Below, piece after piece: positions 33,340-41,925 of a stretch of 64,000 nt of DNA. Below the pieces are notes generated by a model. It saw nothing but the letters and a program-made list of their open reading frames with translations. It made no database searches and was not told where the DNA came from. Every line of letters starts with the position of its first letter. Within the stretch, counting starts at the first letter, position 1. The position numbers were made by a program, and so were the translations under genes. Source of the DNA: JAICXG01 sp036825615 (GTDB taxonomy: Bacteria > Verrucomicrobiota > Verrucomicrobiia > Chthoniobacterales > UBA10450); assembly GCA_036825615.1 (NCBI GenBank), contig DAISXY010000013.1, forward strand, positions 1 to 64,000. The letters are read 5' to 3'.

Positions 33340-34329
33340 TCATTCGACCTCATAGACTCGAATCTCGGCCCGCTGCGATCCACGATGCGGGACCGCGATG
33401 AACAAGGTGTCTTGTTCCGGTGCAAGAAGCCCGGTGCGCGCGCCGCTGGCAGTCACGACTTTCGCGATTGGTTTGTAGGTGTCGGCGCTGGTTTGCTCGA
33501 TGATGTCTATGTCGCCCGCGCCGCAGATGACGTAAATACGATGGTGCCTGCTATCGTAGAAAATGTCATCGCTATCCCCGGAGATGTCGAGCTTCGCTAC
33601 GATATTGCCTGAGTCTGTGTCGAGCACCAGGAGCTTCGGCGGCATCCGGCAGCCGACGAATAATCGGTGGTTCGCTTCGTCCAGCGCGATGGGAAAATTT
33701 GCGAAAGCCAAGTCGGTTTTCCATGTCGCTATCACCTCGCGATTGTCGCGATCAATCACTGCGACCTGGTGAGAGCTCGGTACGTTAACGAAAATTCGCC
33801 TTCCTTCTTTCTCCAACGCGAACGCTTCGGGATGCGCGGAAAGCTTGATCGAGCCCAGCTGTTTTCCATCCCTGGGATCGACAATCGCGATCCCGCCATC
33901 GCCGAATCCAACGTAAATCTTTTTCGCCGCTTCGTCATAGCGAACATTGTCGGCGTCATCCCTTAAATCGAGCTTGCCTAACGAGTGAAAGGATGTCGCA
34001 TCATAGATGTTCAACAGACCGCCATTGTCGTTCGCCACGAAAAAGCGGTTAAACTCGGCCACATAAGCGATGCCCTGCGGCGAGCCGAGACCGGTGATGG
34101 CGTGGACACGATCTCGCTCGCGAAGATCAACAATTTCCACGCTGTTGTTGCCGAGCGCACAAACGAACAATCTTTCGCCCGCTTGATCGATTGCGAAATG
34201 ATCGATTCGACCTTCGACTCCTGGCAATGGGATTGACCGTGAGAGCTTGGGTGGAGCTATGGACGACCCGCCGCGCGCGGCAAGCGCGATGCAGCATAAG
34301 GCGGCTATCAGGAGTAGCGTCGCACGCAT
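33340..34329 (-). CDS. Exported YncE/YVTN-type beta-propeller
   Basis: A 329-residue protein with a signal peptide (MRATLLLIAALCCIALAARG). Repeats of about 42 residues follow the YVTN/NHL pattern: ERLFVCALGNNSVEIVDL, NRFFVANDNGGLLNIYD, KIYVGFGDGGIAIVDP, RRIFVNVPSSHQVAVIDR and HRLFVGCRMPPKLLVLD. This makes a seven-bladed propeller likely. Such proteins bind ligands or partners in the periplasm and usually are not enzymes. It follows the GH15 operon on the same strand after a 113-base gap, so co-transcription is possible. Confidence 0.88.
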   Translation of the reverse strand: MRATLLLIAALCCIALAARGGSSIAPPKLSRSIPLPGVEGRIDHFAIDQAGERLFVCALGNNSVEIVDLRERDRVHAITGLGSPQGIAYVAEFNRFFVANDNGGLLNIYDATSFHSLGKLDLRDDADNVRYDEAAKKIYVGFGDGGIAIVDPRDGKQLGSIKLSAHPEAFALEKEGRRIFVNVPSSHQVAVIDRDNREVIATWKTDLAFANFPIALDEANHRLFVGCRMPPKLLVLDTDSGNIVAKLDISGDSDDIFYDSRHHRIYVICGAGDIDIIEQTSADTYKPIAKVVTASGARTGLLAPEQDTLFIAVPHRGSQRAEIRVYEVE

Positions 34330-34442
34330 CTGAGATGGCCGACTACTGAACAGGCTCGCCGGACGTGAGCAGGATACTTATGAGCACGTCGGTGAACGAG
34401 GCCGAAGTGCCAAGGCCCATGAGTGGCGGCATCGTCTGGGTA

Positions 34443-34919
34443 TCATTCAATCGCATAGAAGCCGCCAAGGATGGCACCGAAGAGGGCGTGCGCGAGCAGG
34501 ATTGAGATCGGCGTTCGCACGCCGTAGTGCCGGCCGAGAAAGCCGGGAGGTTGAAGCTGGCGGACGACCGTCGGGCCATATTGTTCGTTCGCCATGCGAT
34601 GATGAAGCGCGGGCAGGATAGGCAACGCCACTGTCAGGATAAAAGTGGCATGGACCAGACCAATGGCGGCCCCAAACCACCAGGTTGATCTTCCAACCAG
34701 TTCGAAGGCGGCGACGTAAACGAACGAAAAAATCCAGCCGTTAAGAAAGTGGAGGAAAAAACCAATTAACTTCGCCCGGTCGCGATCCGCGGTAAAAATC
34801 GTGCCGAGCAGATAGGGAATGTTCATCCGGGTCATGCCGACACCCTGGCTGCCGGCCAGAACCGAAGTAAGCACAACCGTGCTGGCAAATCCCCACAGCA
34901 GCCAACTGCCCCAGTTCAT
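34443..34919 (-). CDS. Four-helix membrane protein of unknown function
   Basis: A 158-residue protein with hydrophobic segments at about 5-22, 48-72, 80-103 and 138-155. It includes MNIPYLLGTIFTADRDRAKL and LHFLNGWIFSFVYV, a pattern I recognise from uncharacterised bacterial membrane proteins without assigned function. It lies 8 bases after the GH15 stop and belongs to that operon. No motif suggests an enzyme. Confidence 0.75.
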   Translation of the reverse strand: MNWGSWLLWGFASTVVLTSVLAGSQGVGMTRMNIPYLLGTIFTADRDRAKLIGFFLHFLNGWIFSFVYVAAFELVGRSTWWFGAAIGLVHATFILTVALPILPALHHRMANEQYGPTVVRQLQPPGFLGRHYGVRTPISILLAHALFGAILGGFYAIE

Positions 34920-34927
34920 TTGTTGAT

Positions 34928-36745
34928 CTAATCTTGTGGCGCGCTGGCATGCAAGGCCAGCGCAGCGCTGATCAGCCCGAGGTGGGTGAAGGCTTGTGGG
35001 AAATTGCCGAGCGCATCGCCAGTTTGCGGGTCGATCTCCTCCGCAAAGAGATCGAGGTCATTCCCATAACTCAGGGCGGCTTCGAAAGACTCCCGCGCCT
35101 TCTCGCGTTTCCCAGACTGGGTCAGAAAACAGCTTTCCCAAAAACTACAGATCACAAACGCGCCTTCGCCGCGGGTTTTACTCTGCTCGTATCGATAAAC
35201 AAGACCGGCCCGGGGCACGAGGCGTTCGCGAATAAGGGCGTGAGTTTGTTGCATTCGGGCCGACGCCGCCTCTTCGAAGCCGTGATAGGCGAGCAAAAAA
35301 GCGGTCGCGTCTACCGAGTCGCCGCCGCAGAATTGCACATATGAGCAAAGGTCGGGGTTCCAACCGCGCGTCTTGATGTCGTCAGCAATCCGGCCTTTTT
35401 CCTTCTCGAATTTTTCCACCGAAAGCCGGCGTATTTGACCGCGCCCGGCCATCTTGAGCAAACGATCCAGCGCCACCCAGCACAGCAGTCGCGAATGAAC
35501 ATACGGACGGCGCGCGTCCCGTTCTTCCCAGATGCCGTTATCGTTTTCGTGCCAGTGCAGGCAAACGTATTCGCCGAATTGGCGCAGCATTTTTTGCGTA
35601 TCGTGATCGAGCTTCTCATTTGCGTCGACGACGGAAAATACCGCCTCGATAACTTCGCCATAGAGATCCAACTGGAGCTGATCGGAGGCCGCATTTCCTA
35701 CTCGCACCGGTCGTGAACCGGCGTAGCCATTCAGGTTCGCGAGGGTGCGCTCGGATGGGGGACGTTCGCCGAAGACATCATATACGACCCGCAGCTTCGG
35801 CCGTGTAAGCCGGGTTGCATGCAAAAGCCACGCGCAAAACGCCGCCGCATCCTCCTTGTAACCTAGCCCGAAGAGGGCATGCGCCGTAAAGGAGGCGTCG
35901 CGAAGCCAGGCAAAGCGGTAGTCCCAGTTCATGTCACCCCCGATGCGCTCCGGCAAAGAAGTGGTAGGCGCCGCAATGATCGCGCCCGACGGCGCGTAGG
36001 AGAGCAGTTTCAAAACGAGCGCGCTCCGGGTCACCTGCGGCTGGTATTTTCCCCGGTAAGTCGATTGCGCGACCCAGCTTTCCCACCACTCCAGGGTCAG
36101 CCGCAACTTCTCATCGGCCAGCTCGCCAAGCGCCGGGATCACTTCCGGCGCTTCGCTTGAGAAACTGAATGAAAAGGCGACCCGATCGCCACGCTTGATT
36201 CTGAATTGAGCAAACAATCCGTCTGCCTCTTGGCCAAGGGCGACATCGCTACGCAAAACAAAAGCCTCGGCGCCGTGATCGATTCTCCAGCCAAGCTTTT
36301 CCTGGTTGCGGATTTTCGGAATGGTCAGGCCAAAATCGAGCCGGGGCCGGAACTCAACCGTGAAGCCGACCTCGCCCTCAATGCAGGTGAGGAGCCGAAG
36401 AATCTCGTGCTCCGGCCACAGGCGCACGCGCTTGCCCGTTTCCGAGGTTACGGGCATGAAGTCAGTCAGGACAACCTTACCCTCCTCACCGGCAAACGTG
36501 GTCTCCAGCACGTTGGTCGCTCCGAGATAGCGACGAGACACGGCGGCATTCCGGGTTGGTCGAATGCTCCAATGACCGCCAATGTTCGTATCAACAATCG
36601 CGGCAAAGATGGAATCGCTGTCGAAGCGGGGCCAGCAGAGCCAATCGATCGAGCCACGATTCGAGACCAGGGCAGCCGAACGGCCATCGCCGATCAATCC
36701 GTAATCCTGGATCTTCGCGTAAGGCACCGATCGCGCCGCGGTCAC
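34928..36745 (-). CDS. Glycoside hydrolase family 15 (glucoamylase/trehalase-like)
   Basis: A 605-residue protein. The N-terminal beta-sandwich opens with IQDYGLIGDGRSAALVSNRG and SIDWLCWPRFDS, the standard entry of bacterial GH15 proteins. An (alpha/alpha)6 barrel follows, with MNWDYRFAWLRDASFTAHAL and the GIWEERDARRPYVHSRLLCW segment, which contains a candidate catalytic Glu, and ends near AFTHLGLISAALAL. Members release glucose from alpha-glucans or split trehalose. No signal peptide is seen, so it is probably cytoplasmic. It is the second gene of a DoxX-GH15-membrane protein operon with gaps of 4 and 8 bases. Confidence 0.93.
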   Translation of the reverse strand: MTAARSVPYAKIQDYGLIGDGRSAALVSNRGSIDWLCWPRFDSDSIFAAIVDTNIGGHWSIRPTRNAAVSRRYLGATNVLETTFAGEEGKVVLTDFMPVTSETGKRVRLWPEHEILRLLTCIEGEVGFTVEFRPRLDFGLTIPKIRNQEKLGWRIDHGAEAFVLRSDVALGQEADGLFAQFRIKRGDRVAFSFSFSSEAPEVIPALGELADEKLRLTLEWWESWVAQSTYRGKYQPQVTRSALVLKLLSYAPSGAIIAAPTTSLPERIGGDMNWDYRFAWLRDASFTAHALFGLGYKEDAAAFCAWLLHATRLTRPKLRVVYDVFGERPPSERTLANLNGYAGSRPVRVGNAASDQLQLDLYGEVIEAVFSVVDANEKLDHDTQKMLRQFGEYVCLHWHENDNGIWEERDARRPYVHSRLLCWVALDRLLKMAGRGQIRRLSVEKFEKEKGRIADDIKTRGWNPDLCSYVQFCGGDSVDATAFLLAYHGFEEAASARMQQTHALIRERLVPRAGLVYRYEQSKTRGEGAFVICSFWESCFLTQSGKREKARESFEAALSYGNDLDLFAEEIDPQTGDALGNFPQAFTHLGLISAALALHASAPQD

Positions 36746-36749
36746 CGAG

Positions 36750-37136
36750 CTACCTCGGACTCAATCTCCCGAGCGCAAGCGCGCCGAGCGCGAGACCGAG
36801 ATCGCGCAATGCGATATCGTAGTATCCGGGAATGGTGAGCAGGTTGATGATAATAAGGACGAGCCAGATGCAAACGATGTAGGCGAAGATCCGCGGCTCA
36901 ACAGCCACGCCAATTCCGGCAATGATCTCGATGATACCGACGGCGATCATAAATTGATGACCGTGTCCGCCGAGAACATTATTGGCGATCGGTGAGAGAT
37001 ATTTGTCCCAGTCCACCAGCAGATGGAAGAATTTGTCCAAGCCGGCGAGGATCGGCGCGACGGTGAAACCGAAGCGGAGAATCTGAAACGCCTGATTGCT
37101 CGGACTGGATGTGGAAGTTTCGATTGCGTTTGCCAT
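36750..37136 (-). CDS. DoxX-like four-helix membrane protein
   Basis: 128 residues from the ATG at 37134-37136. Four hydrophobic segments with ILRFGFTVAPILAGLDKFFH, an internal GHQFMIAVGIIEIIAGIGV and a C-terminal DLGLALGALALGRL fit the DoxX/SURF4-like family of small membrane proteins, some linked to redox or quinone functions. It begins the minus-strand operon leading into the GH15 gene. Its own function is unknown. Longer starts upstream would add an unrelated, poorly hydrophobic stretch. Confidence 0.8.
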   Translation of the reverse strand: MANAIETSTSSPSNQAFQILRFGFTVAPILAGLDKFFHLLVDWDKYLSPIANNVLGGHGHQFMIAVGIIEIIAGIGVAVEPRIFAYIVCIWLVLIIINLLTIPGYYDIALRDLGLALGALALGRLSPR

Positions 37137-37296
37137 AGCTTTGCAGGTTACCTGGATTCGGCCGGGTGATCGCCGAGTCTGAGCACCGTTTCGCAAAAGT
37201 CGATAATCTTTTTCGCTCGTGCACAGTAAGGGTGTGATCTCGAGGGCCATCGGAGGTTGACTGGGCCAGGTCACAGGTTGCATCCTAATCAAAGCG

Positions 37297-37341
37297 GCCG
37301 TGACGACTGCGCAGCAACGGCCGGGCTTTTCAATCTGAAAG
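37297..37341 (+). repeat. REP-like short repeat, best-preserved copy
   Basis: Contains GCCGTGACG, GCAGCAACGGCCGGGCTTT and a CTGAAAG end, matching the hicA insert (757-792) and the reverse copy at 901-947. It lies directly before the CPBP gene and argues for a start codon downstream of it. Confidence 0.6.
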
Positions 37342-37355
37342 CTGACACACTGAAA

Positions 37356-38270
37356 TTGAAAACGGGCCGGAACCTCTGGCCCCGGATAGTCGCGATCTTC
37401 GTCGGGCCGAACGGCCTCCGGACGGGTTGGCGCTTTTTACTTTTCGTGCTCGGGATTGAGCTGGCCGAGTTCTATGTGCGTGAGCCGCTCCTTCTGTTCC
37501 TTGGCCGCCGGCTGGGTGTTAGTCTGAATGGACTCACTGCGCCAAACCTTTTCCTCGAGGAGCTGGTCGGGCTTTTCATTGTCCTGGTCGTGACTGGGAT
37601 CGCGGCGTTCTTCGAACGACGGCGAGTGGATGATTATGGCTTGCCGGTGTCACAGGCTTTCGGCGCGTTATTCTGGAAAGGGACGCTGGCCGGTCTGCTT
37701 GTAGTGGTGTTCGTGGCCGGCGGCATGATTGTAACTGACTCGATGCAGGTGCATGGGCTCGCGCTCACCGGCACGGCGCTGCCCTGGTTCGCGCTCCTCT
37801 GGCTGGGCGCGAATGTTCTCGTAGGCCTGAATGAGGAATATCTCTTTCGCGGTTACGCGCTGCGCGTGCTCTGGCGAGGCGCCGGGTTCTGGCCGGCAGC
37901 CATTATCACGACAGCGATCTTCGCCGGCTTACACATGACCAAGCCGCATGAGAACGCGATGGATATCGGAATGATCTTTGTCCTTGGTCTGGCGATTTGC
38001 CTGAGTGTGCAGCGCACCGGCACGCTCTGGTGGGCGGTAGGATGGCATGCCGCGTTTGATTTTGGACAATTCTTTCTCATCGGCACGCATAATGGAGGTC
38101 AGGCGCCGGCCGGGCATTTACTCGACGTGACATTCAATGGGCCGGCCCTGCTCAACGGCGGCGAACTCGGCACGGAGGCGAGTGTCTTCATGGTGCCGGC
38201 GGCGGTTGCAACGCTTATCTATGTCATCTGGTTTTTGAGGCGGGAAAGCGAGATCAAGCCTCGAGCGTGA
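37356..38270 (+). CDS. CPBP-family intramembrane metalloprotease (CAAX/Abi-like)
   Basis: About 304 residues from the TTG at 37356. Longer starts run through the REP-like repeat and are unlikely. It has six to eight hydrophobic segments. The Abi/CPBP motifs are present in order: EEYLFRGYALRVLW, then FAGLHMTKPHEN, then WWAVGWHAAFDF, giving the Glu-Glu, His and His metal-binding set. In bacteria this family is linked to bacteriocin immunity, prenyl-protein-type processing and membrane proteolysis. No bacteriocin gene is visible nearby. The exact start is uncertain. Confidence 0.87.
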   Translation: MKTGRNLWPRIVAIFVGPNGLRTGWRFLLFVLGIELAEFYVREPLLLFLGRRLGVSLNGLTAPNLFLEELVGLFIVLVVTGIAAFFERRRVDDYGLPVSQAFGALFWKGTLAGLLVVVFVAGGMIVTDSMQVHGLALTGTALPWFALLWLGANVLVGLNEEYLFRGYALRVLWRGAGFWPAAIITTAIFAGLHMTKPHENAMDIGMIFVLGLAICLSVQRTGTLWWAVGWHAAFDFGQFFLIGTHNGGQAPAGHLLDVTFNGPALLNGGELGTEASVFMVPAAVATLIYVIWFLRRESEIKPRA

Positions 38271-38314
38271 CTCGGCCGGCACGGTTGCAGTCCGCCAGGG
38301 CCTCAGCAGACTAA

Positions 38315-38338
38315 TTGCGTAACAGATCTGTTACGCAA
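38315..38338. promoter_or_regulatory. Perfect 24-base palindrome
   Basis: The half-site TTGCGTAACAGA is followed at once by its exact reverse complement, so there is no loop. It lies 45 bases after the CPBP stop and before the propeller relic. The lack of loop and T-run argues against a terminator. A dimeric-regulator operator or recombination site is possible. Confidence 0.5.
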
Positions 38339-38368
38339 ATGGCATTGCACGCGCGCGACCGAGGGTAA

Positions 38369-38773
38369 GGCGTCAACGATGTCTGGGCGATCGGATACGA
38401 GTATGAAGACGGCGGGAACGCGATTGCGCGTCCGCTTATCCAGAGATGGGATGGCAGTGACTGATCGGTCATTTCTAATCCTACAATGCCGGACGGACAG
38501 TATACCAATCTGACGGATGCAGCCTGGCTCTCGCCGGCTGACGTTGTTGCGGTCGGCACGAGGACGGACGAACGCGATAACTATGACCCGCTGGTGGAAG
38601 AATGGAATCGCGCCGCCTGGGCGCTCGCGACCGTGCCGGAAATCCGCGGTTTCCCTACGACCGAGGTCTTCGGCGTCGCCCCGGATCAAGCCGGCGGCTA
38701 TTGGGCGGTTGGATGGGCACAGAAGCCGTCGCCGCTTACCTTAGAGAATTATATCGTCCGGCGAATGCCGTGA
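38369..38773 (+). pseudogene. Fragment of a DVWAVG-type repeat propeller, frameshifted
   Basis: From 38369 one frame reads GVNDVWAIGYEYEDGGNAIA and then RPLIQRWDGSD before a stop. Just after, another frame continues as SVISNPTMPDGQYTNLTDAA, then WLSPADVVAVGTRTDE, VEEWNRAAWALATVP and GYWAVGWAQ, to a stop at 38771-38773. These are successive blades of a secreted propeller with DVWAVG and LIxRWxG motifs. No start or signal peptide is present. The 5' part is lost and one indel near 38450 breaks the rest, so this is a gene relic. Confidence 0.6.
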
Positions 38774-38789
38774 TAGCATGCGGCTGGCA

Positions 38790-39275
38790 TCACTGATCTC
38801 GGCCAGGGCGATCAAGTTCGATTATGGAGTCGCCGACGCAAAGTTCGCCGGCGGTGAGGATCTGGGCGCGCAGGCCGCCCTTGTGCACCAGTCCGCGCAG
38901 GATTTCGGGCGAAGTCTGCTTCGCCAGATAATCGCAAGGCTCACACAGTCTAATCCCGCGGATTAAGACTTCGCCGATCTTAAAGCTGCGACCGGCGAGC
39001 GCGTTCAGGTCAAGGCCGACGGTGACAAGATTCCGCCGTGCCTCCTGTCCGGACAAGGTAATCCCAGTCGCAGCACTGAAAGCGTCGAGATGTTCTTTTT
39101 GGATCAAGGTGAGCTCGCCATCCGGGCGCTGCGGGTGATGTGAAAAGGTGCCGTTCCCTTTTGCATAACGGTCTCCTTCCAAGCCCTTGCCGGGGATGGC
39201 GCGGACTCGTTCCACCTTGATCGGCGGCTCCGTCGGATTTTCGGCGATGAGAATCTCGACCACGCTTGGGCTCAT
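38790..39275 (-). CDS. MOSC-domain protein
   Basis: A 161-residue protein consisting of one MOSC domain. It has VRAIPGKGLEGDRYA near the start, QEARRNLVTVGLDLNAL in the middle, and the conserved Cys segment LCEPCDYL that binds the molybdenum cofactor sulfur in this superfamily. Stand-alone bacterial MOSC proteins (YiiM-like) reduce N-hydroxylated compounds or carry cofactor sulfur. The octamer TCGTTAGG ends 2 bases before its ATG. It is monocistronic between the relic and the small membrane protein. Confidence 0.92.
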   Translation of the reverse strand: MSPSVVEILIAENPTEPPIKVERVRAIPGKGLEGDRYAKGNGTFSHHPQRPDGELTLIQKEHLDAFSAATGITLSGQEARRNLVTVGLDLNALAGRSFKIGEVLIRGIRLCEPCDYLAKQTSPEILRGLVHKGGLRAQILTAGELCVGDSIIELDRPGRDQ

Positions 39276-39515
39276 GGCCTAACGAGAGAATAATCGGCGC
39301 GCTCCATCACGTTGCCCGATCGAAACATCAAATCGCCGTCTGCGCCAGAAGAAGATTGCGCCTCGCTCGGGGGATTCTACCGCCAGAAGCGCTGCGCGGA
39401 ACGTCCGCTCTCTCAGCGGATGAATGCCGCCCGGCAGGCGCGGCGCGGGTTTGGTACGCGCAGGACAAGCGCACGCTACAACGCCAGCCACCGCAGAGAC
39501 GGCGGCTTCAGCCCA
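39276..39515. other. Short intergenic stretch
   Basis: About 240 bases between the MOSC start and the small membrane protein's stop. No gene or site is recognised other than the octamer CCTAACGA at 39278. Confidence 0.5.
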
Positions 39516-39689
39516 TTACGGTTTGCCGCTCTTGGCCGGGGTTGAAATGTTGACGTCGACCTTCTTCGTCCCGCCGCCGCCAAAGAATTGCCCGCCGAAG
39601 AAAAAGAGCACCACGGCGACAATGATGACAAAGATCACGAATATCGCCACAACTGCGGCGTTGCCGCCGCCACCGCCGTTATCTGCCAT
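39516..39689 (-). CDS. 57-residue glycine-rich single-pass membrane protein
   Basis: The ATG is at 39687-39689 and the stop at 39516-39518. The product is MADNGGGGGNAAVVAIFVIF followed by VIIVAVVLFFFGG and a GGGGTKKVDVNIS tail ending in KSGKP. It is a Gly run, one membrane helix of about 20 residues, a second Gly run and a short polar tail. A textbook AAAGGAGG lies 9 bases before the start (39699-39706), one of the best ribosome binding sites in the window. No family is recognised. The extracytoplasmic tail and Gly hinges suggest a small membrane regulator or component. It is probably a real, overlooked gene. Confidence 0.75.
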   Translation of the reverse strand: MADNGGGGGNAAVVAIFVIFVIIVAVVLFFFGGQFFGGGGTKKVDVNISTPAKSGKP

Positions 39690-39996
39690 AGGGTAGTTCC
39701 TCCTTTACGGAGCTATTCGGATTTACACTGTGAACTGACTGTATTTCGGGCCGAGAGAGTGCGGCACGGTCGATCAAGGCCGGGGTCACAGGGACGGGCA
39801 AGGCGGCCGGGTTCACCGACCTGGCTACAGAGGGAGCGAGTTCAAGGCCTGCGGCTACAAAGATGCAGCCGATTACGGCCCCAGCCGCGAAGGCTTTGAT
39901 GCCGCTCTCTCTCAGGTCGTGAAAACCGCCGGCACACTTTCTTTTGACCTGCCTGGCCCTCGCCAGGCAAATCGCCCAAGCCAAACCCTGAAAAAC

Positions 39997-41763
39997 ATGA
40001 GAACACTCAGCAAACTCATCCTTATCGCAGTCACAACTGCATCCACAGTCACCGCTCTCGCCGGCCGGGAAGACGGTGTTCCCACCAAGTATAACGAAGC
40101 GACCGTCGCCCAGCTTCAAGCGGCGATGGCCAGCGGCAAACTCACTTCGGTTGCACTGACCGAGTTTTACCTCGCGCGCATCAAGGCGCTCGATCAGGGC
40201 CCGGAAGGAGTTAACTCCATCATCGAGCTCAATCCCGATGCCTTGAAACTCGCGCAACACGCCGACGATCTGCGCCGTCACGGCCAGGTGCTCGGTCCGT
40301 TGCATGGCATCCCGGTGTTACTCAAGGATAACATTGATACCGGCGACAAAATGCAGACGACCGCCGGGTCCTTTGCCCTCTTTGGTCATCCGGCGCTCCA
40401 GGATTCCACCGTCGCCGCCAACCTCCGCGCCGGCGGCGCCGTAATCCTCGGCAAGACCAATCTCTCGGAGTGGGCAAATTTCCGCTCCTTTGAGTCGACC
40501 AGTGGTTGGTCGGGGCGCGGCGGGCAGACCAACAATCCCTACGCACTCGATCGCAACCCGTGTGGCTCGAGCGCCGGGTCCGGGGCCGCTGCCTCGGCAA
40601 ACTTCGCCACTGTCTCCTTCGGCACCGAGACCGACGGCAGCATTGTCTGTCCGGGCAATGCCAATGGAGTCGTCGCAATTAAACCTACCGTCGGACTGAC
40701 GAGTCGGGCGGGGGTTGTGCCGATCTCGCACACCCAGGATACGGTCGGTCCTCATGCTCGGACCGTAGCTGATGCCGCCGCCGCGCTCGGAGTTATCCAA
40801 AGCCGCACCTTTGATGGACGCGATCCCGCGACCGGCGGCGTTCCGCTCGGCTGGCAACATACCGGGCGCACACGGCCGACAGATATTCCGGAGGATTACA
40901 CTCAGTTTGTTGACCCTAATGGCCTAAAGGGAGCGACACTCGGTCTTACCCGCGTGGGATTGAACGGATTCGATCCCAACGTCCCGACGCCAAAGGCGGT
41001 CTTGCAAGCTTTTGAGGAAGCAGTGAAAGCCCTCCGCGACGCCGGAGCGACCGTGATCGACCTCGACGCGCAAGGCTTCATCTTCCCATCAGCCGATGGC
41101 GAGTTATTCGTCCTGCTCTATGAGTTTAAGGAAGATGTAGCCGCTTACTTCGCTACTCGAGTAGGTGTGCCGGTGGCGGGCGGCACCCTGGCCGATGCCA
41201 TTGCGTTCAACATCGCTCACGCCAATATCGAGATGCCGTTCTTTAACCAGGATATCTTCCAGATCTCGAACCGGATTGTGCTCGACCCAAACTTTGTCGA
41301 TCCGCACTTCGGCCTTTCCTATAACCAGGCGCTCAAGATCGATCACCTAGCGGGGGTAAACGGGATCGACGCCGCGATCAGGCAGTTCCACCTCGATGCC
41401 GTCGTCTCGGCGACCGATAACCCGGCGTGGTCGACCGATCTTATCTACGGCGATAAATTCATCTTTGGCACCTCCGGCCTGGCCGCGGCGCCGGGGTATC
41501 CTATCGTCCAGGTGCCCGCTGGAATTGTCTTTGGCGCTCCACTTGGGATGAGCTTCTTTGGGACTGCCTTTAGTGAACCGACTCTCATCAAGGTCGCCTC
41601 TGGGTTCGAGGCAGTAACTCAAGTGCGCGCGCATAACCTGCCGACCTTTGCCGATACCGTGCCCGATCGTCATATCCAGGGCACGAACCTGCATCCGCCG
41701 CAGGACGACTCGAATGCGCCGATACCAGCAGACATAGCGAAGAAAAAGCCGCGCCATATGTAA
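39997..41763 (+). CDS. Exported amidase-signature hydrolase
   Basis: 588 residues from the ATG at 39997, with a signal peptide (MRTLSKLILIAVTTASTVTA). The Ser-cisSer-Lys triad of the amidase signature family is in place: the Lys in LHGIPVLLKDNIDT, the Ser pair in NPCGSSAGSGAA and the nucleophile in GTETDGSIVCP. GTKTNLSEW-like GKTNLSEWANF and KPTVGLTSR also fit. Substrates of secreted members are varied amides or peptides. Length is slightly above the family's roughly 500 residues. It is monocistronic, starting 307 bases from the divergent small membrane gene. Confidence 0.93.
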   Translation: MRTLSKLILIAVTTASTVTALAGREDGVPTKYNEATVAQLQAAMASGKLTSVALTEFYLARIKALDQGPEGVNSIIELNPDALKLAQHADDLRRHGQVLGPLHGIPVLLKDNIDTGDKMQTTAGSFALFGHPALQDSTVAANLRAGGAVILGKTNLSEWANFRSFESTSGWSGRGGQTNNPYALDRNPCGSSAGSGAAASANFATVSFGTETDGSIVCPGNANGVVAIKPTVGLTSRAGVVPISHTQDTVGPHARTVADAAAALGVIQSRTFDGRDPATGGVPLGWQHTGRTRPTDIPEDYTQFVDPNGLKGATLGLTRVGLNGFDPNVPTPKAVLQAFEEAVKALRDAGATVIDLDAQGFIFPSADGELFVLLYEFKEDVAAYFATRVGVPVAGGTLADAIAFNIAHANIEMPFFNQDIFQISNRIVLDPNFVDPHFGLSYNQALKIDHLAGVNGIDAAIRQFHLDAVVSATDNPAWSTDLIYGDKFIFGTSGLAAAPGYPIVQVPAGIVFGAPLGMSFFGTAFSEPTLIKVASGFEAVTQVRAHNLPTFADTVPDRHIQGTNLHPPQDDSNAPIPADIAKKKPRHM

Positions 41764-41925
41764 CCGCGCAAAACGGAAGCAGCGAGCGCTGAGTAGCACT
41801 CAAGGGCAGGAAGATTCACTCTTCCCTGCCCTCGACTGCTTGTCCTGCAGAGCCATAACCCGGGACGATCAACCAGTGATGGCAAGATCAGTTCCGTCCG
41901 GCGGTTGTCGGGCTGGATCTCCAAC

